Shown here: one piece after another, positions 15,654 to 23,586 of the stretch
How the letters are laid out: each line of letters opens with the position of its first letter
How positions within the stretch are numbered: the first letter of the stretch is position 1
Assembly: GCA_002323535.1 (NCBI GenBank)
Contig: DCQT01000108.1
Span: 1-27,343 of the forward strand
Length of the DNA: 27,343 nt
Source: Bacteriovoracaceae bacterium UBA1511
GTDB taxonomy: Bacteria > Bdellovibrionota > Bacteriovoracia > Bacteriovoracales > Bacteriovoracaceae
Direction of reading: 5' to 3'
Made by a program: the position numbers and the translations under genes
The notes under the pieces: model-generated
What the model was told of the DNA's origin: nothing
Databases searched by the model: none
Seen by the model: only the letters and a program-made list of their open reading frames with translations

Positions 15654-16688
15654 ATGATCATTATAGATGACTCCTTAATGCAGGAAATTAAGGACTTTAT
15701 AGAGAGTAGTTGTGAGAGTCCTCGAGCATTGAGTGATTTTAAATCACTAATTCCCTCATCTCAATTTTGCATAATTTTTGTTGATCAAAAAAATTTAAGT
15801 ACCACTCAAGAAATCATTTCAAGGCATCAAAATACTTATTACTTTATCTTTTGGGATGGTGAAGAAATAGAGGGCATTAATGCAGATGAACTAGAATATT
15901 TTTCGTACATTAACAAGAACTCAACAGTCGAGTTAATTAAAAAGCAATTAAATATCTTTTTTAAAGAGAATGTTATTCTTGAAAAGTTACAATACAGCTT
16001 GAATAAATTTTACAAATCAAAAATTGAGGGAGAGGCGACTTTTCTTAAGTCATTGGAGACTAAGTTATCGGATGTTCATAAAAATCTTGTGCCTCTCAGG
16101 AAAGTTGTAACTCCAAACATGAAGCTGTTTTCGAAGTATGCATTAGGGTCAGATATAGGCGGTGAATTTGTTGACTTCGAAAAAAATAAAGATCACTTAT
16201 TTTTGATTATGTTTTCAACTAAGTCTTACCTGTTAAGTAGTGATCTTATTGAAATTGTACTTCAGCTCAGGCAAAAAAAAGATTTTAATTATGATTCCTT
16301 GAAGACAAAAATTAATGAATTTAGTACGCATCGAAATGAAAATTTCGATTTTTTAATTACAAAAATCAATTTTAAAGAGTTAAACGTTGAGTTATTTTCA
16401 AAAGGTTATAAGACGATACATAATTCAGAAGCACTTGATAATTCTAAAAGTGAGACAAATAAGTTTGGTATTAAGGCGTTAGATAAATTATTGTTTCTTT
16501 CGCCAGGGCTCCTTAGTTATTTATTCAGTGCAAAAATGAAGATAAATAATATTTATAAAAATAATGTAGAAGTTACGTTCAACGAGGTTTTCTCAGAGGT
16601 CAGAAACTCGATGAGTTCAGGACTTGGTGGCCCTGATGCAACAATGGCCTTTCTGGAGGTACAAAAAAATGCTTTTAAAACTATTTAG
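15654..16688 (+). CDS. Degenerate SpoIIE/PP2C-like protein with N-terminal receiver-like region
   Basis: A 344-residue cytoplasmic protein. Residues 145-340 have the outline of a SpoIIE-type PP2C phosphatase: LVPLRKVVTPNMKLFSKY as the entry strand, SDIGGEFVDF (166-175) in place of the metal-binding GGDfYD, and GGPDATMAFLEV (325-336) in place of the terminal DDxT-xx-V strand. The middle metal-binding block (GDVsGHG) is replaced by MFSTKSY near 186-192, so the site looks incomplete, and the protein may be a pseudophosphatase that binds a partner. Residues 35-110 (CIIFVDQ, YYFIFWDGEE, YINKNS) vaguely recall a response-regulator fold without clear phospho-acceptor pattern. It sits between a membrane tether and a secreted protein with 1-nt and overlapping junctions. 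The homology is judged by eye. Confidence 0.5.
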   Translation: MIIIDDSLMQEIKDFIESSCESPRALSDFKSLIPSSQFCIIFVDQKNLSTTQEIISRHQNTYYFIFWDGEEIEGINADELEYFSYINKNSTVELIKKQLNIFFKENVILEKLQYSLNKFYKSKIEGEATFLKSLETKLSDVHKNLVPLRKVVTPNMKLFSKYALGSDIGGEFVDFEKNKDHLFLIMFSTKSYLLSSDLIEIVLQLRQKKDFNYDSLKTKINEFSTHRNENFDFLITKINFKELNVELFSKGYKTIHNSEALDNSKSETNKFGIKALDKLLFLSPGLLSYLFSAKMKINNIYKNNVEVTFNEVFSEVRNSMSSGLGGPDATMAFLEVQKNAFKTI

Positions 16689-17316
16689 TCTTTTAGCATT
16701 AGTAATTTCGATTAACTCTTACTCTCAGGAGTTTGATGAGAATAGATGTTTTAAAGACTCTTTTTCAATTAATTTAGAAAGGTCTGTCGGACCTTTTGGT
16801 GTTGGCAAAAGATTTTTATACATTAAAAAAAGTGATTGTGAAATTGCAATTGGTTATCAACCTTTTCAATATAAAAAAACTAATTGGTTAATTGATGTTT
16901 GCCGTGAGCCTATTCATATTAAAAAGGGAGACGAGTCTGTAGAGGTAATTAAGAAAGATACTGCTTGTCAGTCAGGAGAAGGGGATTATTGTGCTGAGGT
17001 AAAAGTTGTTTTGGATGCAATCCAAAATGAGGGGCTTATCTTTGCTCAAGGCCAGCGTGAAGATCTGAATAGCGACCATGGAAAGGTTTACTGTGCATAC
17101 CTATTGGCAAAAAAATACTTGAATGGGAAAAAAGCCTTTAGGGTTAGTGAGGACATGAAAGGTATGTTGATAAAAAGAACTCAAAAAGTGACTGAAAAAG
17201 AAAGTAATACTTATTTACCAAATGTTTCAAATGTCCCAAATTCGGGCAGCGTAAGTGCAGGGGGAGACGATTTAGTCGATTACTCCGTTAAAACAGAGGA
17301 GCCCTCTGATTTTTAA
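16669..17316 (+). CDS. Small secreted Cys-containing protein, function unknown
   Basis: The open frame extends upstream to TTG 16624, but ATG 16669 is preferred: GGAGGT at 16655-16660 is 8 nt upstream and this start gives a clean signal peptide MLLKLFSLLALVISINSYS. The 215-residue product has mature-chain cysteines in CFKD, SDCE, VCRE, ACQS, DYCA and YCAYLL, probably paired in the periplasm, and a polar Ser/Asn-rich C-terminal tail. I recognise no family. It overlaps the SpoIIE-like gene by 20 nt, and its stop overlaps that of the convergent cystathionine lyase gene. With the membrane tether two genes upstream it may form an envelope-associated set. Confidence 0.75.
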   Translation: MLLKLFSLLALVISINSYSQEFDENRCFKDSFSINLERSVGPFGVGKRFLYIKKSDCEIAIGYQPFQYKKTNWLIDVCREPIHIKKGDESVEVIKKDTACQSGEGDYCAEVKVVLDAIQNEGLIFAQGQREDLNSDHGKVYCAYLLAKKYLNGKKAFRVSEDMKGMLIKRTQKVTEKESNTYLPNVSNVPNSGSVSAGGDDLVDYSVKTEEPSDF

Positions 17317-18476
17317 ATTTTTTTGAGGGCATTATCAAAGTCCTGGGTTAGGTCTTCGACGTTTTCAATACCGACAGAAATTCTTATTAAACCATCTTTA
17401 ATACCTATCGATTCTCTAATTTTTTTAGGCACTGAAGCATGTGTCATTGTAGCAGGCTGTTCAATTAAACTCTCAACTCCACCAAGGCTTTCAGCTAATG
17501 AGAAAAGGTTAAGTGCTTTAATAAATCTTTTTGCACCAGCAATATTGGTTTTAAGGTTCACGGACATCATTCCACCAAAACCAGACATTTGCTTTTTTGC
17601 GACCTTAAATTGAGGGTGCGTTTTTAAACCAGGGTAAATAACATTTTCCACTTTTTGGTGAGACTCAAGATATTTGGCAATTTTAATTGAGTTTTCTTGG
17701 TGTTTTTCCATGCGCACCCCAAGAGTCTTTATTCCTCGAAGAATTAAAAAGGATTCAAAAGGTGAAAGTGATGGCCCCATGGAGTTTTGAAGGTATCTTA
17801 TACCTTCCATGAATTTCTTATTACTTGATATTATGGCACCGCCGAGAGCATCAGAGTGGCCATTTAAATACTTTGTCAATGAGTGGATGACGATATCTGC
17901 TCCTAGCTCCAATGGTCTTTGGAAATAGGGAGTCATAAAGGTGTTGTCAACAGCGAGAAGGGCTTTTACTTTTTTTGTGCTCGCAGATATCTCTTTAATA
18001 TCAGAAATTTTAAGAAGAGGGTTAGTTGGAGTTTCAATCCAAACTAAGTCAGGCTTAAACTCTTCAATTTTTTTCTTCGTTTTTTTTGTATCACTTGTGT
18101 CAATAAATCCAATGTTATGAATCTCATTAAATATTGTTGTGAGTTGGCGATAGGTTCCTCCATAGACATCGTCTCCACACAAAATCTTTGACCCATGTGG
18201 AAGATTATGCAGAACGAGTGATAGAGCGGCCATCCCAGAGCTTGTTGCTGCACAAAATTTTGCACTTTCTAAAGCAGCAAGGCATTCTTCAAGCCTCGTC
18301 CTGGTTGGGTTATGAGTCCTTGTGTATTCATAACCATAATGATCTGCAGGTGCTTTTTGGATATAAGTAGAAGTTGCATAAATCGCAGGAGATATTGCAC
18401 CGTTAATTTTATCTGGGTCTGATCCAATGTGAATTGATTTGGTATTGAAGTTTATATTGTTAGTTTTTTTTTTCAT
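17313..18476 (-). CDS. Cystathionine gamma-lyase/gamma-synthase (Cys/Met metabolism PLP enzyme)
   Basis: A 387-residue PLP enzyme of normal length. Key features: YEYTRTHNPTR (49-59), SSGMAAL (79-85) as phosphate loop, DVYGGTY (103-109), AVDNTF with Asp177, and SLTKYLNGH with the PLP Schiff-base Lys202. SLGGVESLIEQPATMTHAS is the C-terminal signature shared by MetB and cystathionine gamma-lyase. Sequence alone does not separate lyase from synthase, but the start overlaps the stop of a cystathionine beta-synthase gene (TAATG), so gamma-lyase, splitting cystathionine to cysteine, 2-oxobutyrate and ammonia, is the likelier role. It is the last gene of the minus-strand thiol operon. Confidence 0.9.
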   Translation of the reverse strand: MKKKTNNINFNTKSIHIGSDPDKINGAISPAIYATSTYIQKAPADHYGYEYTRTHNPTRTRLEECLAALESAKFCAATSSGMAALSLVLHNLPHGSKILCGDDVYGGTYRQLTTIFNEIHNIGFIDTSDTKKTKKKIEEFKPDLVWIETPTNPLLKISDIKEISASTKKVKALLAVDNTFMTPYFQRPLELGADIVIHSLTKYLNGHSDALGGAIISSNKKFMEGIRYLQNSMGPSLSPFESFLILRGIKTLGVRMEKHQENSIKIAKYLESHQKVENVIYPGLKTHPQFKVAKKQMSGFGGMMSVNLKTNIAGAKRFIKALNLFSLAESLGGVESLIEQPATMTHASVPKKIRESIGIKDGLIRISVGIENVEDLTQDFDNALKKI

Positions 18477-19855
18477 TAATAAGATCCGTGAGTCGATATA
18501 TATTCAAGAATATCAATATTGGTCAAAATAGTAAGCGGCTTATTCTCTTTAGTAACAACGACGACCTCTCTATTAAGTAGGTTTTCTGTAATTTGAGAGA
18601 TAAGCTCGGTTTCTTCAATCGTAATAAATTTTGAATTAAGGAGAAGAGATACCGAATCTTTTACACTGAATTCTCCGTCATAAAGAGGTTTCAATAAGTC
18701 CTTTTCTGATAGGACACCTTTAATCATATCACCTGAAAGAATAGGAATTTGAGAGATTCCTTTTTCATTCATTAGATTAATTGCTTCTTCAAGAGTCGCA
18801 GTGTCCTGAAGGGAAAAAATTGGACTTTTGTTTTTATTAATTTCTTCAAGAGCATCTTTTATTTGAACATTAAATGTAGACTCTTTATAGCCATTATCGC
18901 TCATCCAGTCATCGTTATAGATTTTACTAGCGTAACGGTTTCCAGAGTCAGGAAGTATGACTAGTATTTTTTTAGGCTCTTTCAGTGTCTTGGCATATTT
19001 AATCGCCCCGACAATTGCAGCCCCAGAGCTACCGCCAGAGTAGATTGCTTGCTGAGAGAGAAGTTTTCTCGTCATGATAAAACTTTCTTTATCATTCACA
19101 ACAACCCAATCATCAATTACATCAAAATTATAGTTGCCAGGAATAAAGTCTTCACCTAGCCCCTCTAGTACATATGAATGAGCACCCGAAGTATCACCTG
19201 TTTTGGCGTATTGGGCAACGATTGAGCCAACGCAATCAACTCCAACTACTTGAACATTAGGCATGACAGTTTTTAGATAAGCTGCTGTTCCTGATATCGT
19301 CCCTCCAGTTCCTACACCGGCCATGAAAACATCAAAATCACCACCTGTTTGCTCAAAAATTTCTGGGCCAGTGGTATGAAAGTGGGTTTCTCTATTCCAC
19401 AGGTTTTCATACTGATTAACGTAATAAGAGTTTGGAATAGTTTCAGATAACCTTTTTGAAACAGAGTAATAAGATCTTGGATCCTCTGGTTCAACATTGG
19501 TAGGGCAAACAACCACCTTGGCCCCAAAGGCACGTAGGTTGTCTATTTTTTCTTTAGACTGCTTATCAGCCAACACAAAAATGCATTTCATTTTATTGAG
19601 TGCAGCCCACATTGCAATACCAACTCCGGTGTTTCCAGAGGTTCCCTCAATAATAGTTCCACCGGCTTTAACAAGGCCATTTTTAAGAGCTTGGTCGAGA
19701 ATGTAACAGCCAATTCTGTCCTTGATAGATCCACCAGGATTTAGGTATTCAAGCTTTACATAAATTTCAGATTTTACCCCTGTGAAACTAGGGTCAAGTC
19801 TTACAATTGGAGTATTGCCAATTGCTTCGATGACATTATTAACCGAGCCTTTCAT
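18476..19855 (-). CDS. Cystathionine beta-synthase with C-terminal CBS-domain pair
   Basis: ATG 19855 is chosen over ATG 19879 because GAGG lies 5 nt upstream and it avoids a 23-nt overlap, giving 459 residues. The catalytic half has LEYLNPGGSIKDRIG with PLP-binding Lys45, EGTSGNTG as phosphate loop, and GVGTGGTISG. SIVAQY...YVLEGLGEDFIP is typical of cystathionine beta-synthase rather than cysteine synthase. From about residue 330 two CBS motifs follow (ATLEEAINLMNEKGISQIPI, GVLSEKDLLKPLYDG and a second, more diverged copy), which in human CBS bind S-adenosylmethionine and in other proteins adenylates. It condenses homocysteine and serine to cystathionine. It follows the gshA gene by 1 nt and overlaps the lyase gene by 1 nt. 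Confidence 0.92.
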   Translation of the reverse strand: MKGSVNNVIEAIGNTPIVRLDPSFTGVKSEIYVKLEYLNPGGSIKDRIGCYILDQALKNGLVKAGGTIIEGTSGNTGVGIAMWAALNKMKCIFVLADKQSKEKIDNLRAFGAKVVVCPTNVEPEDPRSYYSVSKRLSETIPNSYYVNQYENLWNRETHFHTTGPEIFEQTGGDFDVFMAGVGTGGTISGTAAYLKTVMPNVQVVGVDCVGSIVAQYAKTGDTSGAHSYVLEGLGEDFIPGNYNFDVIDDWVVVNDKESFIMTRKLLSQQAIYSGGSSGAAIVGAIKYAKTLKEPKKILVILPDSGNRYASKIYNDDWMSDNGYKESTFNVQIKDALEEINKNKSPIFSLQDTATLEEAINLMNEKGISQIPILSGDMIKGVLSEKDLLKPLYDGEFSVKDSVSLLLNSKFITIEETELISQITENLLNREVVVVTKENKPLTILTNIDILEYISTHGSY

Positions 19856-19856
19856 A

Positions 19857-21071
19857 CTAACCTCGTTGTGTTCTTTCATACTCTACAATGGATGCCAGAC
19901 AAGATAAACGACCAATGATTGAGTACACAGCCTCTTTCATCACATCATCACGATTTTGTCTAATCTCTGAGATGCAAAATTTCTTAAACACCATCCCTTT
20001 TGAGTTCAGATTTTCACTGGAGTCTCTTTCAGAGTTTGCACGCATAAAGCCTCCGACACTTTTCCCGCCTATTAGGTAAATAGTAACTTCAGCAGGCATG
20101 TTGTCATAGTTAATGATGGTTTCAACCCCTTCTTGAATAAGCACATCTGTGAATTTGATCTTATTTTTTCCAATGTCTAGTTTATTTCTTTTTTTTCTGT
20201 TTAAGTTTTTAACATCTTCTCCGTTAGTGACCACATGAATACCCATTCCATAAGTCCCTTTCGAAGCCTTGATAAAGACTTTTTTATCACTATTGATTTG
20301 TGTTTTTAACTCATTCACCTGATTGGCCAGGTCATCAAGCCCCACCTTGGTTGAGAAGTCCACATCGTGAACACTCTTAAATTTTGCCTGCAGAAGATTT
20401 GTGTCGATATTAAACTTCTCACAAAAGTTGGAGATCACATCTCTATATGCCTCAAAGTGTTTCACTTTTTGTCTTCTATACCAGCCCATTTCGGGAGATG
20501 GAGACATCTTAGTTCTTATAGAGCTCCAGTCTAAGTTAATGGGAGCAGACTGGTCATTATTGATAACTAGAAAATCAACAACTAAGTTTTTGTCGATGAT
20601 ATTAACGTGGTTGTTCACGACATTTGCTAGATAAATTTCTATGGGGAATTTTGAATGACTTTCGAGATTTAAAGTTACCTGCTCATTACTAAATAATTTA
20701 TTATCAAAAGATAGTAGAACAACATCCTTACCAGACTCCCTGATTGAATTAGAGAGAAAGAAGATATTATCCAAGTAGAATTTATTTTTCGTATTGGATT
20801 CTACAAGTATGCCAACACGTTGACTATCACCATCTATGGTTTCTTTAATTTGCTTTGATGTCGCATCCAAGTCCAGTAGGCATAGATTATTAAACCCTGC
20901 TGGGTATAAGTTGTTATCTACTGGTGCATATTTAGTTCTACTCTCTCTTATATCAACACTTGTGTAAAATGGAATTTCCTTTCCGTGCATTTGTTGATCA
21001 ATATAAGCGTTAATGTCTACCCAGTTTGTGATGATAAATTCATCGAGCTGATTTTTTGTAGTAATATCCAT
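19857..21071 (-). CDS. gshA: Glutamate-cysteine ligase, proteobacterial ATP-grasp type
   Basis: A 404-residue protein matching the rare GshA family first described from Acidithiobacillus ferrooxidans, not the E. coli type. Diagnostic stretches are SVDIRESRTKYAPVDNNLYP then AGFNNL (38-63), MGWYRRQKVKHFEAYRDV (195-212) and KASKGTYGMGIHV (268-280), the last an ATP-binding strand and glycine loop. It joins glutamate and cysteine to gamma-glutamylcysteine, the first step of glutathione synthesis. It is encoded directly before the cystathionine beta-synthase (1-nt gap) and 3 nt after the first ArsA-like gene, placing cysteine supply and use in one transcript. No glutathione synthetase (gshB) is in the window. 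Family recognition rests on recalled motifs. Confidence 0.8.
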   Translation of the reverse strand: MDITTKNQLDEFIITNWVDINAYIDQQMHGKEIPFYTSVDIRESRTKYAPVDNNLYPAGFNNLCLLDLDATSKQIKETIDGDSQRVGILVESNTKNKFYLDNIFFLSNSIRESGKDVVLLSFDNKLFSNEQVTLNLESHSKFPIEIYLANVVNNHVNIIDKNLVVDFLVINNDQSAPINLDWSSIRTKMSPSPEMGWYRRQKVKHFEAYRDVISNFCEKFNIDTNLLQAKFKSVHDVDFSTKVGLDDLANQVNELKTQINSDKKVFIKASKGTYGMGIHVVTNGEDVKNLNRKKRNKLDIGKNKIKFTDVLIQEGVETIINYDNMPAEVTIYLIGGKSVGGFMRANSERDSSENLNSKGMVFKKFCISEIRQNRDDVMKEAVYSIIGRLSCLASIVEYERTQRG

Positions 21072-21074
21072 TTC

Positions 21075-22079
21075 TCAATCCCAATGGTTTGTCAGTGATT
21101 CAACATGCTTCTTTGGGTCCGCTTCATAGATATCCGGAAATTTTAGAAACTTTCTAAATAGCTTCGATTGGTCAAAGAAGTTAATAATTCTCTTTTCTCT
21201 TTCGATAAAATATTTAACTGGCGTAGCCTCAAAATCGTCTTCTTCTAAGGTTCCCATATCAAGGCACTTATTAACTAGCAGTACCGAGTGCTCTTTTGAG
21301 AGATGAGTTGCGTTCTTAGTTATTTCAATAATCTCTTTTACTTTACTTTGCTCAGTGGAGCTAACCAGAAACCACTGGTAATTATTACTTTCTTTTAGAA
21401 ATCTTTGAAAGGTAAGAGCTTTTAAAAAGTAATGCTTGTTTTGATGTAAAACGTAAATAGCGTCTATGAAGGTTTCTACGAAATCCTTGCCTGTTACTTT
21501 TTCAAGGTAGGTGAGAAGTTTTTTTATTCCGGAGGAGACAATCTTTCCAAATAACTTTTTTCCTCCGGATTTAGGGGCAGAGTTCTTACCTAAGAATTTA
21601 AATATTTCAATATATGACTTATCAAAAAATCGATCTATTTTTTTTGATGCGTTTAAAAAATCAAGAAAGTGCTTTCCGGGAGGAGTATCTAGAATAATAC
21701 TGTCATACTCATTAGATTCAAGTTGAGATTGAACTTCAATAATGGCCATTATTTCATTCATCCCACCATTTGGTCGCATTAGAATTTCAAGAATTTTATT
21801 ATTTTTTTCTTTGTCGATCCCAAGCCTATCGAAAGTTTTTTGGGAGGACATTAAAAGAGCGTCAAATTCGACTGTGGCAAGGTTTACTTTTCTTACTTGT
21901 CCGGCGCTGTTGTCAGCAAGATTTAATACCTGCTTAAGTCTTAGTGATGGGTCAATTGTTATAAGTAAAACTTTGAGTCCCTGAGCCGATAGGTGTTTTG
22001 CTCGAGAAGTTGCCAATGTTGTTTTTCCAACCCCTCCTGTGCCACAAAAAATTTCTAACTTATAGTTTTTACCCTTCAC
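21075..22079 (-). CDS. ArsA/Get3-like ATPase, subunit lacking the signature lysine
   Basis: A 334-residue P-loop ATPase of the ArsA/Get3 group. The P-loop is GTGGVGKTT at 13-21: the usual first lysine of the deviant Walker A (GKGGVGKTT) is Thr14, encoded ACA. Other family marks are LLITIDPSLRLKQVL (switch I region), DTPPGKHFLDFL at 131-142 in place of DTAPTGHTLRLL, and SSTEQSKVKE / LLVNKCLD near 240-290. The start is GTG with AAAGGA upstream and overlaps the second ATPase gene by 11 nt, so the two products are probably partners. No ArsB, ArsD or ArsR gene is present, so arsenite efflux is not supported; insertion or trafficking of membrane proteins, as for Get3, is an alternative. Confidence 0.85.
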   Translation of the reverse strand: MKGKNYKLEIFCGTGGVGKTTLATSRAKHLSAQGLKVLLITIDPSLRLKQVLNLADNSAGQVRKVNLATVEFDALLMSSQKTFDRLGIDKEKNNKILEILMRPNGGMNEIMAIIEVQSQLESNEYDSIILDTPPGKHFLDFLNASKKIDRFFDKSYIEIFKFLGKNSAPKSGGKKLFGKIVSSGIKKLLTYLEKVTGKDFVETFIDAIYVLHQNKHYFLKALTFQRFLKESNNYQWFLVSSTEQSKVKEIIEITKNATHLSKEHSVLLVNKCLDMGTLEEDDFEATPVKYFIEREKRIINFFDQSKLFRKFLKFPDIYEADPKKHVESLTNHWD

Positions 22080-22860
22080 TTAATATTCCTTTAATTGATG
22101 GGCTTATCTTTTTAAGGATCTCTTTGGTGTCATGTGAAAATACTTGAGGAATAAGTCTTACTTCTTTTTCAAAATATCTTTCAAGAATCTCTTTTTCGAT
22201 CTCAAGCTTTTTCATTGCTAAAGGAGCCTTAGAGTCTTTTACCTCACTATTATTTAGGGAATTATTAATTATAAGTTCTGTGTTTTCTATCCCTTTCTTG
22301 ATAAAAAACTTCTTCAAATCGAGTCCCTCTTCAACGGACATTTCTGTTGGAATTGAGCTAATGATCACTCTAGTATTTCCTTCTTTTTTCAAGAAGCTAT
22401 TCATACGGTTTATATCATCTACTAAGACACCTAATTTAAAGATTTCTTTAAAATTATTTAGTGAGCTAATCATGCTCATTGCGTGTCCACTAGCAGGTGA
22501 GTCGATCACAATATAATGGTCAGGGTTATCCTCAAGCTCTTTGATGTAATGCCCTAATAAAATCATATGACCCAGAGGGGGAAGTACTTGGAATAGTGCC
22601 TTAAAAAACGGAGCTTTCATTACCCACTTTGCTAGAAGAGGAGAGTTTAATTTTAATCCAATATAAATTTCGCTGCTCTCCTCCGGACTTGTTATAAACC
22701 TAGGAGTTCCATCTGTAAGGATCTCTGGCGGACAACTCTGGTCAAAAGAAGTGTAGAAGGCTTTGTACCCTTCTGCGCGGAGGCTTTTGGTTAGGGCGTG
22801 AGCGATTGTTGTTTTTCCAACACCGCCCTTGCCTGAAACAATAATTAAACGAGGAGTCAC
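22069..22860 (-). CDS. ArsA/Get3-like ATPase, shorter partner with intact signature lysine
   Basis: A 263-residue P-loop ATPase with GKGGVGKTT at 10-18, including Lys11, the signature lysine that reaches into the partner's active site in ArsA/Get3/MinD proteins. AFYTSFDQSCPPEIL is the switch I strand and VIDSPASGHAMSMIS (118-132) is the family's DTAPTGH block. It is shorter than typical ArsA halves (about 300 residues). The start is GTG and lies 3 nt after the TAA of the outer-membrane protein gene with no clear Shine-Dalgarno, so translation probably depends on coupling. Paired, non-identical Get3-like ATPases are known in mycobacteria (Rv3679/Rv3680), giving a model for a heterodimer here. 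Confidence 0.86.
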   Translation of the reverse strand: MTPRLIIVSGKGGVGKTTIAHALTKSLRAEGYKAFYTSFDQSCPPEILTDGTPRFITSPEESSEIYIGLKLNSPLLAKWVMKAPFFKALFQVLPPLGHMILLGHYIKELEDNPDHYIVIDSPASGHAMSMISSLNNFKEIFKLGVLVDDINRMNSFLKKEGNTRVIISSIPTEMSVEEGLDLKKFFIKKGIENTELIINNSLNNSEVKDSKAPLAMKKLEIEKEILERYFEKEVRLIPQVFSHDTKEILKKISPSIKGILSEG

Positions 22861-22863
22861 CTT

Positions 22864-23484
22864 TTAGAACTTGTATAACAATGTGAAGAGTAATTTGTAA
22901 TAGAATCCTTCTATCTCTGGTAGTAGCTCTTGTTCAACGTCGAATGGGTTGTGCACGTGAGCAATTAAGCCAACTGTATAGTTTTGATTAAGTTCTAAGT
23001 CTGCACCTAAGCCAAAATGAGTACCAAAAGTAACCTTTGAGTCAGACTCAGTTATCACGTTATTAACGGATCTTGTTACTGTGGGTAAGTAGAAGCCTAG
23101 CCCGCCAACGAAAAAAGGAGTAAAAGCGTCAAAGTTCATGATTTTGCCTTTAATCCCTGCGGCAATACCTGTTAAGTTTGATTCTTTTTCGCCCATTTTG
23201 TGGCCTGAAAAGTGTCCGTTTATTAATAAATCAAAAGAGTAACTTGCTTTGTACTCATAATACGCATCAACCGTTATGGAGTTTTGGCCATTTTCAGAAA
23301 AGTCACCATGTAGAAAAGTCTGACCCAGTCCAATACCAAAGGAGTGACCTTTAAGGTATGACGATACGAAACTTGGACTGGAATTGTTTTTATTTTTGTC
23401 TACGATATTTTCGATTGCTGTGCCTGAGTAGGCACAAATAGAAAAAGTTAAAAGAGTAATAATTGAAAGGCTTAGGTTCTTCAT
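22864..23484 (-). CDS. Outer-membrane beta-barrel protein
   Basis: A 206-residue exported protein. Residues 1-19 are a signal peptide (MKNLSLSIITLLTFSICAYS). The mature part alternates polar and hydrophobic residues in about eight strands (SFGIGLGQTFLHGDF, ITVDAYYEYKASYSFDLLINGHF, LTGIAAGIKGKIM, FTPFFVGGLGFYLP, VTFGTHFGLGADLELN, YTVGLIAHVHNPF, YYKLLFTLLYKF) and ends in phenylalanine, the BAM-recognition signal of outer-membrane barrels. This fits an OmpW/OmpX-sized eight-strand barrel. AAGGAGAT precedes the ATG. It is the first gene of the thiol/ArsA transcript, and its stop is 3 nt from the next start. What it carries or senses is unknown. Confidence 0.8.
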   Translation of the reverse strand: MKNLSLSIITLLTFSICAYSGTAIENIVDKNKNNSSPSFVSSYLKGHSFGIGLGQTFLHGDFSENGQNSITVDAYYEYKASYSFDLLINGHFSGHKMGEKESNLTGIAAGIKGKIMNFDAFTPFFVGGLGFYLPTVTRSVNNVITESDSKVTFGTHFGLGADLELNQNYTVGLIAHVHNPFDVEQELLPEIEGFYYKLLFTLLYKF

Positions 23485-23537
23485 GACATCTCCTTAGTCC
23501 CTGGGTCAAAGTCATTTTTTTTAGAGACAAAACATCC

Positions 23538-23561
23538 TAACACCATCTTATGATGGTGTTA
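23538..23561 (-). terminator. Perfect 10-bp inverted repeat between phaR and the barrel gene
   Basis: TAACACCATC (23538-23547) and GATGGTGTTA (23552-23561) are perfectly complementary with a 4-nt TTAT loop. It starts 26 nt after the phaR stop in the direction of transcription. The sequence after it on the minus strand is GGATGTTTTGTCTC, only moderately T-rich, so it is either a terminator for phaR or a dyad operator for the downstream operon. Confidence 0.5.
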
Positions 23562-23586
23562 AAGATATTTTGGTGAAATTATTTAA

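Noticed and set aside
16624..16668. TTG 16624 as the start of the small secreted protein.
   Set aside because: It would put 15 residues including two Trp before the signal peptide, whereas ATG 16669 has GGAGGT at good spacing and a clean signal sequence.
19856..19879. ATG 19879 as the start of cystathionine beta-synthase.
   Set aside because: It gives a 23-nt overlap with gshA and has no clear ribosome-binding site; ATG 19855 follows GAGG by 5 nt and starts just before the conserved N-terminus.
21075..22860. An arsenic-resistance (ars) operon.
   Set aside because: The ATPases are ArsA-like, but no ArsB/Acr3 permease, ArsC, ArsD or ArsR is present, and the neighbours are thiol-synthesis genes.
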